A stretch of DNA of 64,000 nt. Source: Compostibacter hankyongensis (GTDB lineage: Bacteria > Bacteroidota > Bacteroidia > Chitinophagales > Chitinophagaceae). The stretch is from the NCBI RefSeq assembly GCF_039541075.1, contig NZ_BAABFN010000022.1, forward strand, positions 62,001 through 126,000, read 5' to 3'. Positions 42,422 to 51,529 of the stretch are shown here, one piece after another. A program made the position numbers and the translations under genes. The stretch's first letter is position 1. Each line of letters begins with the position of its first letter. The notes beneath the pieces are model-generated. The model ran no database searches. It saw only the letters and a program-made list of their open reading frames with translations, and was not told the DNA's origin.

Positions 42422-43747
42422 ATGGAAATAGATAAAACCACCTTAGAAGACCTTTCCGTTTTCAATAAAGAGGAAACTTATTCCGTCTTCCACCGGCTCA
42501 ACTTCACCCGTACCGTTGGCGGCAAAGAGCAGCTGAAGTTTTTTTTTACCCATCCCCTCGCCGACATCGCAGCGGTATCCGGCACGCAGGATACGGTAAA
42601 GTATATCCTTGCCGGTATCGAGCAGTGGCCTGACAGCATCACCAACGGCACCATGATGGTGATGGAAAAGTTCTTTGACGCCGGCAGCGAGCCCATACCC
42701 CCCGCCCAGAATGCCGCTCTCTCCCCTCAGAATCTCTATTACCGTATCATGTATGCAGGGGATTATTCCCTGGTCCGCTATTCGCTTTCGCATTTTATCA
42801 GCTTTTTTCAGGGGCTCAGCCAGCTGATGGGGCTGTACCGGCAGGCAAATACCCCTCCGCTGCTGCGGAAGCTGTTTACGCAGGTGGAGGATATGCTGGC
42901 CAAGCCGGTGATAAAGGAGATGAGCCAGTACGACCCGCAGGAAAGGCTTTCCTTCTCCCGCGTACTGTATTTCGGCTACCAGCTGAGGCACCAGCAACGG
43001 TCGGTGACCGCCCTGATCGCGCTGTATTACCAGCTGGATGCCTACTACTCCATGGCGGCCGCCGTAAAGCATTTCGGACTTTCGTTCCCCCGCTTCGCCA
43101 CAGATGACCATCCTTTCTTCCGCGCCAGGGCACTGTACCATATCCTGCTGAAACATCCGGTTTCCTATGAGGTCAGCATGGATCCGGAAACCAACTTTTT
43201 ATTCCTGACCGGGGCCAACATGTCCGGCAAGAGCACCTTTATCAAGGCCATAGGCATCTCCGCCTTCCTGGCCCACATCGGCATGGGGGTGCCCGCGGAA
43301 GAGCTGCAGCTTACCTGGATGGACGGGCTGCTCAGCACCATCCAGGTAGAAGATAACGTAGTGCTGGGAGAAAGCTATTTTTTCAACGAGGTGCAACGGA
43401 TCAAAAAAACGATCCTGAAGATCAACGACGGCCGGCACTGGCTGATCCTGATCGATGAGCTGTTCAAAGGCACCAACTTCCGCGATGCCAAAATATGCTC
43501 CGTGAAGGTGATCGAAGGTCTTTTGAAGATGCGCAACAGCTTTTTCGTGCTTTCCACCCATCTTTATGAAATAGCGGCGGACCTGCAGCAATACCACAAT
43601 ATCCGCTTTAATTATTTTGAGACATCCGTAACAGACGAAGTTCCTTCCTTCAGCTATCAGCTGAAAGATGGCATTTCAAACGACCGGCTCGGCTTTCTTA
43701 TCCTGAAACGGGAAAAGGTCCTTGAGCTGCTGGACCGCATCGGCTGA
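42422..43747 (+). CDS. MutS-like ATPase without mismatch-recognition domains
   Basis: This 441-residue protein has only the C-terminal lever/ATPase part of MutS. Walker A GANMSGKST lies at about 266, Walker B LILIDELFKGTN at about 345 and the H-loop STHLYEIA at about 382. The mismatch-binding and connector domains of full MutS are absent, and so is the Smr nuclease domain of MutS2. The N-terminal 250 residues are helical. It is a member of the short MutS-related group common in Bacteroidota; function unknown. It is 71 bases downstream of pyrC on the same strand. Confidence 0.85.
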   Translation: MEIDKTTLEDLSVFNKEETYSVFHRLNFTRTVGGKEQLKFFFTHPLADIAAVSGTQDTVKYILAGIEQWPDSITNGTMMVMEKFFDAGSEPIPPAQNAALSPQNLYYRIMYAGDYSLVRYSLSHFISFFQGLSQLMGLYRQANTPPLLRKLFTQVEDMLAKPVIKEMSQYDPQERLSFSRVLYFGYQLRHQQRSVTALIALYYQLDAYYSMAAAVKHFGLSFPRFATDDHPFFRARALYHILLKHPVSYEVSMDPETNFLFLTGANMSGKSTFIKAIGISAFLAHIGMGVPAEELQLTWMDGLLSTIQVEDNVVLGESYFFNEVQRIKKTILKINDGRHWLILIDELFKGTNFRDAKICSVKVIEGLLKMRNSFFVLSTHLYEIAADLQQYHNIRFNYFETSVTDEVPSFSYQLKDGISNDRLGFLILKREKVLELLDRIG

Positions 43748-43797
43748 GCCTTCCCTTATTTTTTGTTATCTTAGCCGGATCAACAATCCTCTCTCTC

Positions 43798-45336
43798 ATG
43801 CTGGTGAAAACCTTCGGCAGCGCTGTTTATGGAGTTGATGCACGCACCATCAGCATAGAGGTAAACATCGGCGACGGGTTTCGTTATTTCATCGTAGGGC
43901 TCCCCGACAATGCGGTAAAGGAAAGCCTGCAGCGCATCGAGGCGGCCATCCGGAACAACGGCTTCTCGATGCCCCGCAGGAAAATGATCGTTAACCTGGC
44001 GCCTGCAGACCTGCGAAAAGCCGGCACGGCCTATGATCTCCCCATCGCCATCGGCATGCTCAGCGCTACGGGTCAGATCACCGCTCCCGAACTGGACCGG
44101 TATATCATCATGGGAGAGCTCTCCCTCAACGGCGATGTGCTGCCGATCAAAGGGGCGCTGCCCATTGCGCTGCAAGCCAGGAAAGAAGGCTTCCGCGCCC
44201 TGTTTATCCCCCGGGCCAACGCCCGCGAGGCGGCCATCATCAACGACCTTCCCGTATTCGGCATATCCCATATCCGCGATATACTGGCTTATTTCAAAGA
44301 TCAGGATGCCCTGCAGCCAACGGTGGTGCATACACGCGATGAGTTTTTTGAAGCGCAGCGCGAAGCCGGGCCTGATTTCAGCGACGTCCGGGGGCAGCGA
44401 AACATCAAACGCGCCCTGGAAGTAGCGGCGGCCGGCGGACATAACGTGATCCTGATCGGCCCTCCGGGCGCAGGCAAGACCATGCTGGCCAAACGGCTGC
44501 CGGGCATTCTCCCTCCCCTTTCCCTACAGGAGGCCCTCGAAACCACCAAGATACATTCGGTGGCGGGCAGGCTGCCGGAAAATGCCACCCTCGTCTACCG
44601 GCGTCCCTTCCGGTCGCCGCACCACACCATCAGCGACGTGGCCCTGGTCGGCGGCGGCGGTATCCCGCAGCCCGGCGAAATATCCCTGGCGCACAATGGC
44701 GTGCTCTTCCTGGACGAGCTTCCGGAATTCAAACGCAGCGTGCTGGAGGTGATGCGGCAGCCCATGGAGGAGCGGCGGGTGTCCGTATCCCGGGCAAAAG
44801 TAGCAGTGGAGTTCCCGGCCAGCTTTATGCTGGTGGCCTCGATGAACCCCTGCCCCTGCGGCTATTTCAACCATCCCGAAAAAGCGTGCTCCTGTCCCCC
44901 CGGCGCGGTGCAAAAATACCTGCACAGAATTTCCGGTCCCCTGCTGGATCGTATCGATCTGCATGTGGAGGTGACCCCGGTACCTTTTTCCGAGCTCTCC
45001 GCGGAGCCTGCCGCGGAAAACAGCGCGGCGATAAGGGAACGGGTGATCCGTGCCCGGCACATCCAGACAGCGCGGTTCAGGGAACACCCGGGGCTGCACA
45101 GCAACGCCCACATGTCTGCCCGGCTGCTGAAGGAGGTTTGCCGGCTCAGCCCCGTACCGCAAAATCTGCTAAAAAAAGCGATGGAGCGGCTGCAGCTCTC
45201 CGCCCGCGCTTACGACCGCATTCTGAAGGTAGCCCGTACCATCGCCGATCTGGACGCCCAGGAAACCATCCTGGCGGAACACATTGCCGAGGCCATCCAG
45301 TACCGAAGCCTGGACCGGGACAACTGGGGTCTGTAG
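43798..45336 (+). CDS. YifB/ComM-family Mg-chelatase-like AAA+ ATPase
   Basis: This 512-residue protein has an N-terminal Lon-protease-like domain (about 1-165, with IVGLPDNAVKESLQRIEAAI), then a Mg-chelatase AAA+ core with Walker A LIGPPGAGKTMLAKRLPGIL (about 218-237), Walker B NGVLFLDELPEF (about 301) and FMLVASMNPCPCGY (about 343). The C-terminal part is helical. ComM homologues are helicases that promote branch migration during natural transformation. Cytoplasmic. A -7-like box TATCTTAG at 43767-43774 precedes it. Confidence 0.92.
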   Translation: MLVKTFGSAVYGVDARTISIEVNIGDGFRYFIVGLPDNAVKESLQRIEAAIRNNGFSMPRRKMIVNLAPADLRKAGTAYDLPIAIGMLSATGQITAPELDRYIIMGELSLNGDVLPIKGALPIALQARKEGFRALFIPRANAREAAIINDLPVFGISHIRDILAYFKDQDALQPTVVHTRDEFFEAQREAGPDFSDVRGQRNIKRALEVAAAGGHNVILIGPPGAGKTMLAKRLPGILPPLSLQEALETTKIHSVAGRLPENATLVYRRPFRSPHHTISDVALVGGGGIPQPGEISLAHNGVLFLDELPEFKRSVLEVMRQPMEERRVSVSRAKVAVEFPASFMLVASMNPCPCGYFNHPEKACSCPPGAVQKYLHRISGPLLDRIDLHVEVTPVPFSELSAEPAAENSAAIRERVIRARHIQTARFREHPGLHSNAHMSARLLKEVCRLSPVPQNLLKKAMERLQLSARAYDRILKVARTIADLDAQETILAEHIAEAIQYRSLDRDNWGL

Positions 45337-45371
45337 CCGCCCCGGAAAATATCCGCTGTGTATTTTTAACG

Positions 45372-45379
45372 TAACTTTG
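45372..45379 (+). promoter_or_regulatory. Putative -7 box of the ABC transporter gene
   Basis: TAACTTTG fully matches TAnnTTTG and ends 8 bases before the ATG at 45388, so the leader is very short. Confidence 0.5.
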
Positions 45380-45387
45380 CCGGCATT

Positions 45388-47211
45388 ATGCGGATACTGC
45401 TCGCTTATCTGAAAAATTTCAAATGGCTGATCCTGCTGGCCCTTATACTGGCAGCCATAAACCAGACTTTTTCCCTGCTGGATCCCGTTATCCTGGGGAA
45501 GATCATCGACCAGTATGCCACGCATCCGCACGAAAAATGGATCACCGATGCCGCCGGAAAAGTGATCCGGAAGATCCCGCGTCCTGACGGCGATTTTACC
45601 CGGGGCGTGCTGCTCTGGCTGGGAGCCGCCATCGGCGTAGCCATGGTTTCCCGTATTGCCAAGGCCTTCCAGGACTATTTTGTCAATGTCATCATCCAGA
45701 AATTCGGGGCAAAGCTGTTTACCGACGGACTGCGGCATTCCATGCAGCTGCCTTACCAGGATTTTGAAGATCAGCGCAGCGGGGAAACGCTTTCCATCCT
45801 GACCAAGGCCAGGGCCGACTGTGAAAAATTCATTACCTCCTTCGTCAACGTCCTGTTTACCGCTGCTATAGGAATCGTATTTGTAACCATCTACTCGCTC
45901 CGGCTGGACTGGCGCATCGTGGCCCTGTTTTTTACCGGCAGCTTTTTCCTGGCCTGGCTGACCAGCTGGCTGAGTAAAAAGATAAAGATCATACAACGGC
46001 ATATCGTCAACGAAACCACGGCGTTGGCCGGCGCCACCACCGAATCGCTGCGCAACATCGAGCTGGTCAAAAGCCTGGGGCTGACCGACCAGGAGATCGA
46101 CCGGCTGAATAAAAACACCTACAAGATACTGGGCCTCGAGCTGACCAAGGTAAAACGCATCCGCAGCCTGAGCTTCATCCAGGGGACCTTTGTAAACTTC
46201 CTCCGCCAGTGCATCATGTTCACCCTGCTATGGCTGATCTTCCGGGATGTGCTGCAGGTAGGCCAGATGATGACCCTGCAATTCTTTTCTTTTTTCATCT
46301 TTAACCCCCTGCAGGAACTCGGAAACATCATCATGTCCTACCGCGAAGCAGAAGCCTCGCTGCAGAATTTCGACACCCTCATGAAAAAGCCCAAAGAATC
46401 GAAGCCCCTGCAGCCGCGGTCTTTCGGCGATATCACCCGGCTTTCCTTTGAGCAGGTCAGCTTCCGGCATCTTACCGCCCAGCACAAAGCGCTGAATAAA
46501 ATAAGTTTTACTGCAGAAGCGGGGGAAACGATCGCCCTGGTAGGGCCCTCCGGGTCCGGCAAGACCACGCTGGCCAAATTGCTGGTGGGCCTGTACCATC
46601 CCGGCGAAGGCCGCATCTTGTACAACCGCATCAGCAGCCGGGACATCGACTTCGATGCGCTCCGCAGACAGATCGGATATGTAACGCAGGATACACAGCT
46701 GTTTGCCGGCACCATCCGGGAGAACCTGGTCTTTGTGCGGCCCGATGCCACGAACGAACAGATCCTCGCGGCGCTGAACGATGCCTCATGCCAGTATATC
46801 CTCTCCAGGGCGGAAAAGGGTATCCATACGGTGATCGGGGAAGGCGGTATGAAAATATCCGGGGGCGAAAGGCAGCGCCTTTCTATTGCCCGCGCCCTGC
46901 TGCGCGATCCGAGGCTGCTCATCTTCGATGAGGCCACCTCTTCGCTGGATTCCATTACGGAAGAAGCCATTACGGATACCATCAAAAAAATATCATCCCG
47001 GAGAAAACAGATCACCGTGCTCATTGCCCACCGCCTCTCCACCATCATGCATGCGGATCGCATCTACGTGCTGGAAAGGGGCGATATCGTGGAAACGGGC
47101 ACCCACAGTGAGCTGGTCCGCGAAAAAGGCCTTTATTACGCCATGTGGCGGCAGCAGATCGGAGAGCGGAAATCCGATCCCGCACCCGCCGCCGACGGCA
47201 TTGCCGTCTAA
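45388..47211 (+). CDS. ABC exporter, fused permease and ATPase
   Basis: This 607-residue protein has six transmembrane helices in residues about 1-340 and an ATPase domain in about 350-590. Motifs are Walker A GPSGSGKTT (about 389), the signature ISGGERQR (about 490, usual form LSGGQ), Walker B LLIFDEATSSLD (about 509) and the H-loop IAHRLS (about 545). It is of the lipid/multidrug exporter type (MsbA-like half-transporter) and would act as a homodimer in the inner membrane. The substrate is unknown. It is followed 47 bases later by the DUF983 gene, which has its own promoter-like box. Confidence 0.92.
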   Translation: MRILLAYLKNFKWLILLALILAAINQTFSLLDPVILGKIIDQYATHPHEKWITDAAGKVIRKIPRPDGDFTRGVLLWLGAAIGVAMVSRIAKAFQDYFVNVIIQKFGAKLFTDGLRHSMQLPYQDFEDQRSGETLSILTKARADCEKFITSFVNVLFTAAIGIVFVTIYSLRLDWRIVALFFTGSFFLAWLTSWLSKKIKIIQRHIVNETTALAGATTESLRNIELVKSLGLTDQEIDRLNKNTYKILGLELTKVKRIRSLSFIQGTFVNFLRQCIMFTLLWLIFRDVLQVGQMMTLQFFSFFIFNPLQELGNIIMSYREAEASLQNFDTLMKKPKESKPLQPRSFGDITRLSFEQVSFRHLTAQHKALNKISFTAEAGETIALVGPSGSGKTTLAKLLVGLYHPGEGRILYNRISSRDIDFDALRRQIGYVTQDTQLFAGTIRENLVFVRPDATNEQILAALNDASCQYILSRAEKGIHTVIGEGGMKISGGERQRLSIARALLRDPRLLIFDEATSSLDSITEEAITDTIKKISSRRKQITVLIAHRLSTIMHADRIYVLERGDIVETGTHSELVREKGLYYAMWRQQIGERKSDPAPAADGIAV

Positions 47212-47234
47212 GCCCGTCGGGTCAAATAAAACAT

Positions 47235-47242
47235 TAACTTTG
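47235..47242 (+). promoter_or_regulatory. Putative -7 box of the DUF983 gene
   Basis: TAACTTTG matches TAnnTTTG and ends 16 bases before the ATG at 47259. Confidence 0.5.
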
Positions 47243-47258
47243 CGCAAATTTCAAACGG

Positions 47259-47684
47259 ATGAAATCCCGCAGTCTGCTGGCAAGCCTCTTCACCTATAAA
47301 TGCCCCCGCTGTCGCCGGGGCAACATGTTTACCGACCCCAACCCCTACCACCTCAGGAAGATGTTCTCCATGCCCAAGCACTGTCCGGAATGCGGACAGC
47401 GCTATGAGCTGGAGGTAGGGTTCTGGTATGGCACCGGATACGTAAGCTACGGGCTTACCGTCGCGCTTTCCGTCTTCAACCTGGCCTGGTACTGGCTGAT
47501 CTTTGGCATATCCGTCGGGGACAACAGCATTTACTGGTGGCTGCTGGTCAACGCGCTGATCCTCCTGGTTGCCATGCCCTGGCTGATCCGGTTCTCCCGC
47601 GTGATGTACCTGTATTTTTTTGTACGCTACGATCCGGAAACCGAGCAGCTTCCCCGGTCGGACAAAACGTCTCCTGCCTCCTGA
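47259..47684 (+). CDS. DUF983-family membrane protein with two CxxC motifs
   Basis: This 141-residue protein has an N-terminal zinc-ribbon-like region with CPRCRRGNMF (about 15-24) and CPECGQRYE (about 45-53), followed by two transmembrane helices (about 62-84 and 93-115). That is the DUF983 layout. Such proteins lie near cytochrome oxidase genes in some bacteria, but not here. The function is unknown. It is convergent with the TonB-dependent receptor gene on the other strand. Confidence 0.85.
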   Translation: MKSRSLLASLFTYKCPRCRRGNMFTDPNPYHLRKMFSMPKHCPECGQRYELEVGFWYGTGYVSYGLTVALSVFNLAWYWLIFGISVGDNSIYWWLLVNALILLVAMPWLIRFSRVMYLYFFVRYDPETEQLPRSDKTSPAS

Positions 47685-47731
47685 AAAGCCCTCCCGGCTG
47701 CTTAGGATCAAGAGAATATCTGGAAACGACC

Positions 47732-50164
47732 TTACTTAAAATTCAGCGGCACATTTACCTTCACGCTGAAGTTGCGTCCCATATCAAAAACGCCCGTGCG
47801 TCCGGTAACCGGATTTTCATCGGCATATTTGAGACGGCTCAGGTGATTCTGGTAGGCCACATCCGCCAGGTTATCTGCGGAGAGGTTCAGACTGAACAGG
47901 GTACGGCCCTTATGGTTGACAATGTCTGCACCTATCCCGGCATTCAGGAGCGAATAGCCCGGCGTAACCGTTTCCGTGCGGTAGGCGCTGAAGATCTCGT
48001 TCTGCCGGAAATAACGGTCCAGCTCTATCTTCACATACAGGTTCCGGATCCCTTTCCCCTTTTTAAGGAAATCCCCGCGTAGCTCGCTGACCCAGCGGGT
48101 GGCCGGCATCATGGGCAGGTTACCGGTGGAATCCGTACCGCCGGCAATGGTGCCGCGCACATAGGAAAGGGAATTTTCAAAATGCAGCCAGTCCAGCGGA
48201 TGCGGATGGATATCCAGGGTCAGCTCCCCGCCATAGAGATGCGCATGGGTCTGCTGGTACTGAAAGGCGGCATAGCCCTCCTCGTTATCATTGACGGGTA
48301 TGGAATCCTCCCCGCCGGCGCCGGTCAGCTTTCGGGAGAAAATATAATTACGGATGTCGTTGTAAAATACGCCTGCATTTAACGACACATGCGTGCTGTT
48401 CCATTCCAGTCCGAGATCGCCTTCGGTGCTGACCTCAGGGTGAAGCGCCGTATTACCGTACTCATACCGGATAGTGCCTTCGTGCACGCCGTTGGCCGAC
48501 AGCTCGGCGGCATTCGGCGCACGGAAGCCCCGGGCAATATTGACCTTCAGCGTCACTGCAGAACCGGCTGCATAGCTGAGCCCTGCGCTGGCCGAAACAT
48601 TGGAGAAGTTGCGGCGGACAGCGCTGAATTTCTCTTCACCCTCTCCGGCGCCGGCCGGCTTTCCGTCCTCATCCAGCCTGAGCGCATCCGTTTGGATGTG
48701 GCGGTTATCAAAACGCAGCCCACCGCTAAGCGACAGACGGTCAAAATCCCGTTTTACATACGCAAAAGCGCCGATGTCAAATAAGTGGTAATCGGGGATG
48801 AGGAATTCCATACCCTCGTTAATGTTATGCTGCGCCATGCCGTTCACGCCAATGCTGGTCTGCCAGCGACCCAGGGCGGGAAGAAAATATTTTGCATCAT
48901 AATTAAAAGTATTGAGCCGCAGCGACAATCCCGGCACATCCGGCGTTTCCACCTCCCCGTACTCCTTGCGGAGGTTCTGCTGGAAGCCCAGGATAAGGGC
49001 CAGCCGGCTGCTGCCGCCCAGGTAAAAGTTGTTATCCAGTACCGCCTTGTTGTGTACGATACGCTGACGCGGAATGTCCGGCTGGTACGAAGTAAAATCA
49101 CCGTGGGTAGGTACTTCTTCCCCGTCCGGCACCGGCTTTACAAAATGCCCATCGTCGTCCCTTTCGCCTTCCACCAGCCCCAGGTTCTCGTTAAACGAGG
49201 CGAACTGCAGATGGGAATAGCCCCAGCTTTTGTTCAGCCCTACATAGCCTCCGAAGTTGGTTTCGTTGAAGCGGGAATTGAACACATAACCGTCGTATTT
49301 GTTCCGGTAGTCGTGCGACTGCTGACGGGTACCATAAGCGTTCCAGTTAAAGCCGTTGAGGTTGCCCGCCAGGTTGCCATGCACTCCCCACAGCCCGCTG
49401 TTGCTTTGCCAGGCGCCGGTGAGATTGCCCCTTACCGTGCCCTCCGGCACCGGCAGGTTGGAAATGATGTTGACCACGCCCGCCAGAGCATCCGAGCCAT
49501 ACATCAGCGAAGCCGGCCCCTTGAGTATCTCGATCTTGCTGACATTGTAATCATCTACTTCGATACCGTGCTCATCGCCCCATTGCTGGCCTTCCTGCCG
49601 GATGCCGTCGTTGATCACCACCACCCGGTTGTACCCCAATCCGCGGATCACCGGTTTGGATATCGCCGGCCCGGTAGATACCTGGCTGATGCCCGGCTGC
49701 TTGGCGACCGCGTCAATGATGTTGGTATAGGCCCGGCGCCGGATCTGCTGCATGCTGATCACGCTGATGGGGGTAGGACTTTTCCGGGCCTCGGTAGCCG
49801 CGCTGCTGCCGGTGACGACCACTTCGCTCTGTTCGAGCACGGCGGGGGAAAGCTGAAAGTCATGCGTTACCGCCCCTTTGATCGTAACCATAGCGCTCAC
49901 CGACCCATAGCCGATATACTGCACCTGTACCAGGAAGCTTCCCGCCGGAAGATTCTTGATGCTGAAATGGCCGTCGCTGCCGGTAATGGTGCCCGTCTTC
50001 AGATCGGGAAAATATACGGAAGCCCCTGCCAGGGGCTGGTGGCTTTTCGCATCCGTAACGGTGCCGGTGAGCAGGTTTTTGTCTTCTTCCCGCGTGGCAG
50101 CACGGGAAACCATGGCCGGCCCCAACAGGACAGTCAGGATGATATAAAATATGATTTTTTTCAT
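47732..50164 (-). CDS. TonB-dependent receptor, module B (ZnuD-like plug)
   Basis: This is a complete 810-residue outer-membrane transporter: signal peptide 1-22 (MKKIIFYIILTVLLGPAMVS), carboxypeptidase-regulatory-like domain about 30-112, plug about 122-240, then a 22-strand barrel ending in FSVKVNVPLNFK. The plug has SKPVIRGLGYNRVVVINDGI and EGQQWGDEHGIEVD; the latter is shared with the receptor at 52130-54448. A similar His-containing plug segment occurs in the zinc receptor ZnuD (from memory). A transition-metal substrate is therefore inferred, not shown. It follows a small His/Cys-motif protein by 171 bases and ends the six-gene minus-strand region. Confidence 0.92.
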   Translation of the reverse strand: MKKIIFYIILTVLLGPAMVSRAATREEDKNLLTGTVTDAKSHQPLAGASVYFPDLKTGTITGSDGHFSIKNLPAGSFLVQVQYIGYGSVSAMVTIKGAVTHDFQLSPAVLEQSEVVVTGSSAATEARKSPTPISVISMQQIRRRAYTNIIDAVAKQPGISQVSTGPAISKPVIRGLGYNRVVVINDGIRQEGQQWGDEHGIEVDDYNVSKIEILKGPASLMYGSDALAGVVNIISNLPVPEGTVRGNLTGAWQSNSGLWGVHGNLAGNLNGFNWNAYGTRQQSHDYRNKYDGYVFNSRFNETNFGGYVGLNKSWGYSHLQFASFNENLGLVEGERDDDGHFVKPVPDGEEVPTHGDFTSYQPDIPRQRIVHNKAVLDNNFYLGGSSRLALILGFQQNLRKEYGEVETPDVPGLSLRLNTFNYDAKYFLPALGRWQTSIGVNGMAQHNINEGMEFLIPDYHLFDIGAFAYVKRDFDRLSLSGGLRFDNRHIQTDALRLDEDGKPAGAGEGEEKFSAVRRNFSNVSASAGLSYAAGSAVTLKVNIARGFRAPNAAELSANGVHEGTIRYEYGNTALHPEVSTEGDLGLEWNSTHVSLNAGVFYNDIRNYIFSRKLTGAGGEDSIPVNDNEEGYAAFQYQQTHAHLYGGELTLDIHPHPLDWLHFENSLSYVRGTIAGGTDSTGNLPMMPATRWVSELRGDFLKKGKGIRNLYVKIELDRYFRQNEIFSAYRTETVTPGYSLLNAGIGADIVNHKGRTLFSLNLSADNLADVAYQNHLSRLKYADENPVTGRTGVFDMGRNFSVKVNVPLNFK

Positions 50165-50281
50165 GTGTGGGTATTGCGGGAAAAACGTTTATATGATAAC
50201 ATCTCGCCGTCTGTAGGATTATCCCTCCATGGCGGCAAAAACGGTTTCCTGTCCGGGATAAAATAAAATGGTGTGAAGATC

Positions 50282-50324
50282 GTCCGGCGGACAAGACATA
50301 GTTCATGCTACGGAGCCGCCGGAC
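50282..50324. other. GC-rich inverted repeat between small-protein gene B and receptor B
   Basis: GTCCGGCGG (50282-50290) and CCGCCGGAC (50316-50324) form a perfect 9-bp stem around a 25-base loop, starting 11 bases after the small gene's stop. On the minus strand no T-run follows it, so it might be an attenuator, a processing site or a translational element rather than a terminator. Confidence 0.5.
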
Positions 50325-50335
50325 CGTTTTATGGC

Positions 50336-50674
50336 TCAGGTCAGCGCCGGAGGGGGGCCGCGCAACAGGGAAACAAGAGCCGCCCCCGTCATGTCAGACA
50401 GCGCCAGCGCAAAGACGGGTACGGCATAGCTGGCATATCCGGCCGGCAATACCTGCGGCGCTCCGGGTAGATAAGGCGCGATGATAATCTTCAGAAAGTC
50501 GCAGTGGATATGGTGTCTGCTCCAGCTAAGACCTGTATTGTAATGGTCTACCGTGTCCCGGTGTCCGGCAAAATCATGTATAAAATCATGCGGAAGGATG
50601 GCAAAAAAGAAAACAGCCAGCACACCTATCGCTGCCGCTTTCTTCCCTATCCTGTATTTTTCCGGAAAACGCAC
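50336..50674 (-). CDS. Small membrane-anchored HxHC-motif protein B, partner of a TonB receptor
   Basis: This 112-residue protein reads from a GTG at 50674. The frame is open to 50755, but that part contains the terminator of the upstream gene and the -7 box, so it cannot be coding in this transcript. A hydrophobic segment (about 13-28, AAAIGVLAVFFFAILP) is followed by F-I-H (31-33), H38-R-D-T41, H44-Y45, HHIHC (54-58) F60-L61, and a C-terminal RGPPP (105-109). The protein encoded at 54541-54885 matches all these positions. The His and Cys side chains could bind metal in the periplasm. The family is not known to me and the function is unknown. Confidence 0.75.
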   Translation of the reverse strand: MRFPEKYRIGKKAAAIGVLAVFFFAILPHDFIHDFAGHRDTVDHYNTGLSWSRHHIHCDFLKIIIAPYLPGAPQVLPAGYASYAVPVFALALSDMTGAALVSLLRGPPPALT

Positions 50675-50679
50675 GGGTA

Positions 50680-50687
50680 CAAAGATA
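50680..50687 (-). promoter_or_regulatory. Putative -7 box of module B
   Basis: TATCTTTG on the minus strand fully matches TAnnTTTG and lies 5 bases before the GTG start at 50674. It directly follows the terminator at 50698-50743. The identical box stands before small gene A. Confidence 0.55.
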
Positions 50688-50697
50688 GGATTAAAAG

Positions 50698-50743
50698 CAA
50701 AAAGGCCCCAGAGACAGGAATCCATCCTGCCCCGGAGGCCTTT
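50698..50743 (-). terminator. Intrinsic terminator after the outer-membrane barrel gene
   Basis: On the minus strand AAAGGCC (50743-50737) pairs with GGCCTTT (50707-50701) and CAGGA pairs with TCCTG inside, giving a near-continuous stem of about 19 bp with one mismatch and some G-T pairs. It runs into TTTTTGCTTTT. It lies 37 bases after the barrel gene and separates unit A from unit B. Confidence 0.75.
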
Positions 50744-50779
50744 CCCCGCCATCAAAAGGAAATCTGAAAAAAGGCGGCG

Positions 50780-51508
50780 TTAAAACTGATAGGCCACGCC
50801 CAGGTTGCCGTTTATGCCGCTGATGCTTTCGTGGTAGCGGGTAATCAGGCGACCTGCGTTAACCGGACGGTTCTCGTTGCTGACCTTAAAATCCGGTTTG
50901 GAACTGAAGTAATCCACATTCAGCAGCAAGGCCAGATGGGGAGCGATAGCATAACGGAGCCCGGCACCCGCCTGAAAGCCAAAGGCTGAGGCCGTGGATT
51001 TTTTCTGCCCGAAGGTAGCGTCGGTATTGTCCTCCAGATATACCTTGTTCCCCGCCAGGCTGGCATTGACCAGCCCGCCGAGCACCCGCAGGTCAAGCGA
51101 AAGCTTTTTACCCAAAGGGAAAGCGTAATAAGGCCCCACCAGGATGTTCAGGGTATGATTACTGCCGTCTACCTTTACGGTGGAGCTGTCAACATCAAAG
51201 GCTTCCTTATAACCGTCGGCCAGCTGCTGCGCCCCTTTAAATCCGTATCCGTTATAGGTAGCCAGGCCGCCGATGCCGAATCCCGATTTGAAATAATAAA
51301 CCCCCGTCAGACCTATGGCTGCCCCGGTACCGGCAAAACCGGACTTATCATTGTCATAATCCCCTTTGACAAAATTGCCGGAAGGGGCGCTGACACCTCC
51401 TGTAATGCCGATATAGCTTTTTACCGGCTTTTTGTCCTGCGCAAAGGATGACAGGGATACGGTCAGCAGCAACAGCAGGCTTATTGAACTAAAAATATGC
51501 TTCATCAT
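50780..51508 (-). CDS. Small outer-membrane beta-barrel protein (porin-family-like)
   Basis: This 242-residue protein has a signal peptide (SSISLLLLLTVSLSSFAQ) and a barrel of alternating strands: SYIGITGGVSAPSGNF, AAIGLTGVYYFKSGFGIGGL, LDLRVLGGLVNASLAG, AGLRYAIAPHLALLLNVDYF, with terminal GNLGVAYQF. It fits the small Bacteroidota outer-membrane barrel group (OMP_b-brl-like). Its role is unknown; adjacency to a receptor and a lipoprotein suggests it serves the same import module. Followed by a strong terminator. Confidence 0.82.
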   Translation of the reverse strand: MMKHIFSSISLLLLLTVSLSSFAQDKKPVKSYIGITGGVSAPSGNFVKGDYDNDKSGFAGTGAAIGLTGVYYFKSGFGIGGLATYNGYGFKGAQQLADGYKEAFDVDSSTVKVDGSNHTLNILVGPYYAFPLGKKLSLDLRVLGGLVNASLAGNKVYLEDNTDATFGQKKSTASAFGFQAGAGLRYAIAPHLALLLNVDYFSSKPDFKVSNENRPVNAGRLITRYHESISGINGNLGVAYQF

Positions 51509-51529
51509 TAAAATGTTTTAAGGTTCGGA

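Noticed and set aside
50165..50335. A cobalamin or other known riboswitch ahead of receptor B
   Set aside because: The conserved boxes of known riboswitch classes are not visible; only a simple GC-rich stem-loop is present.
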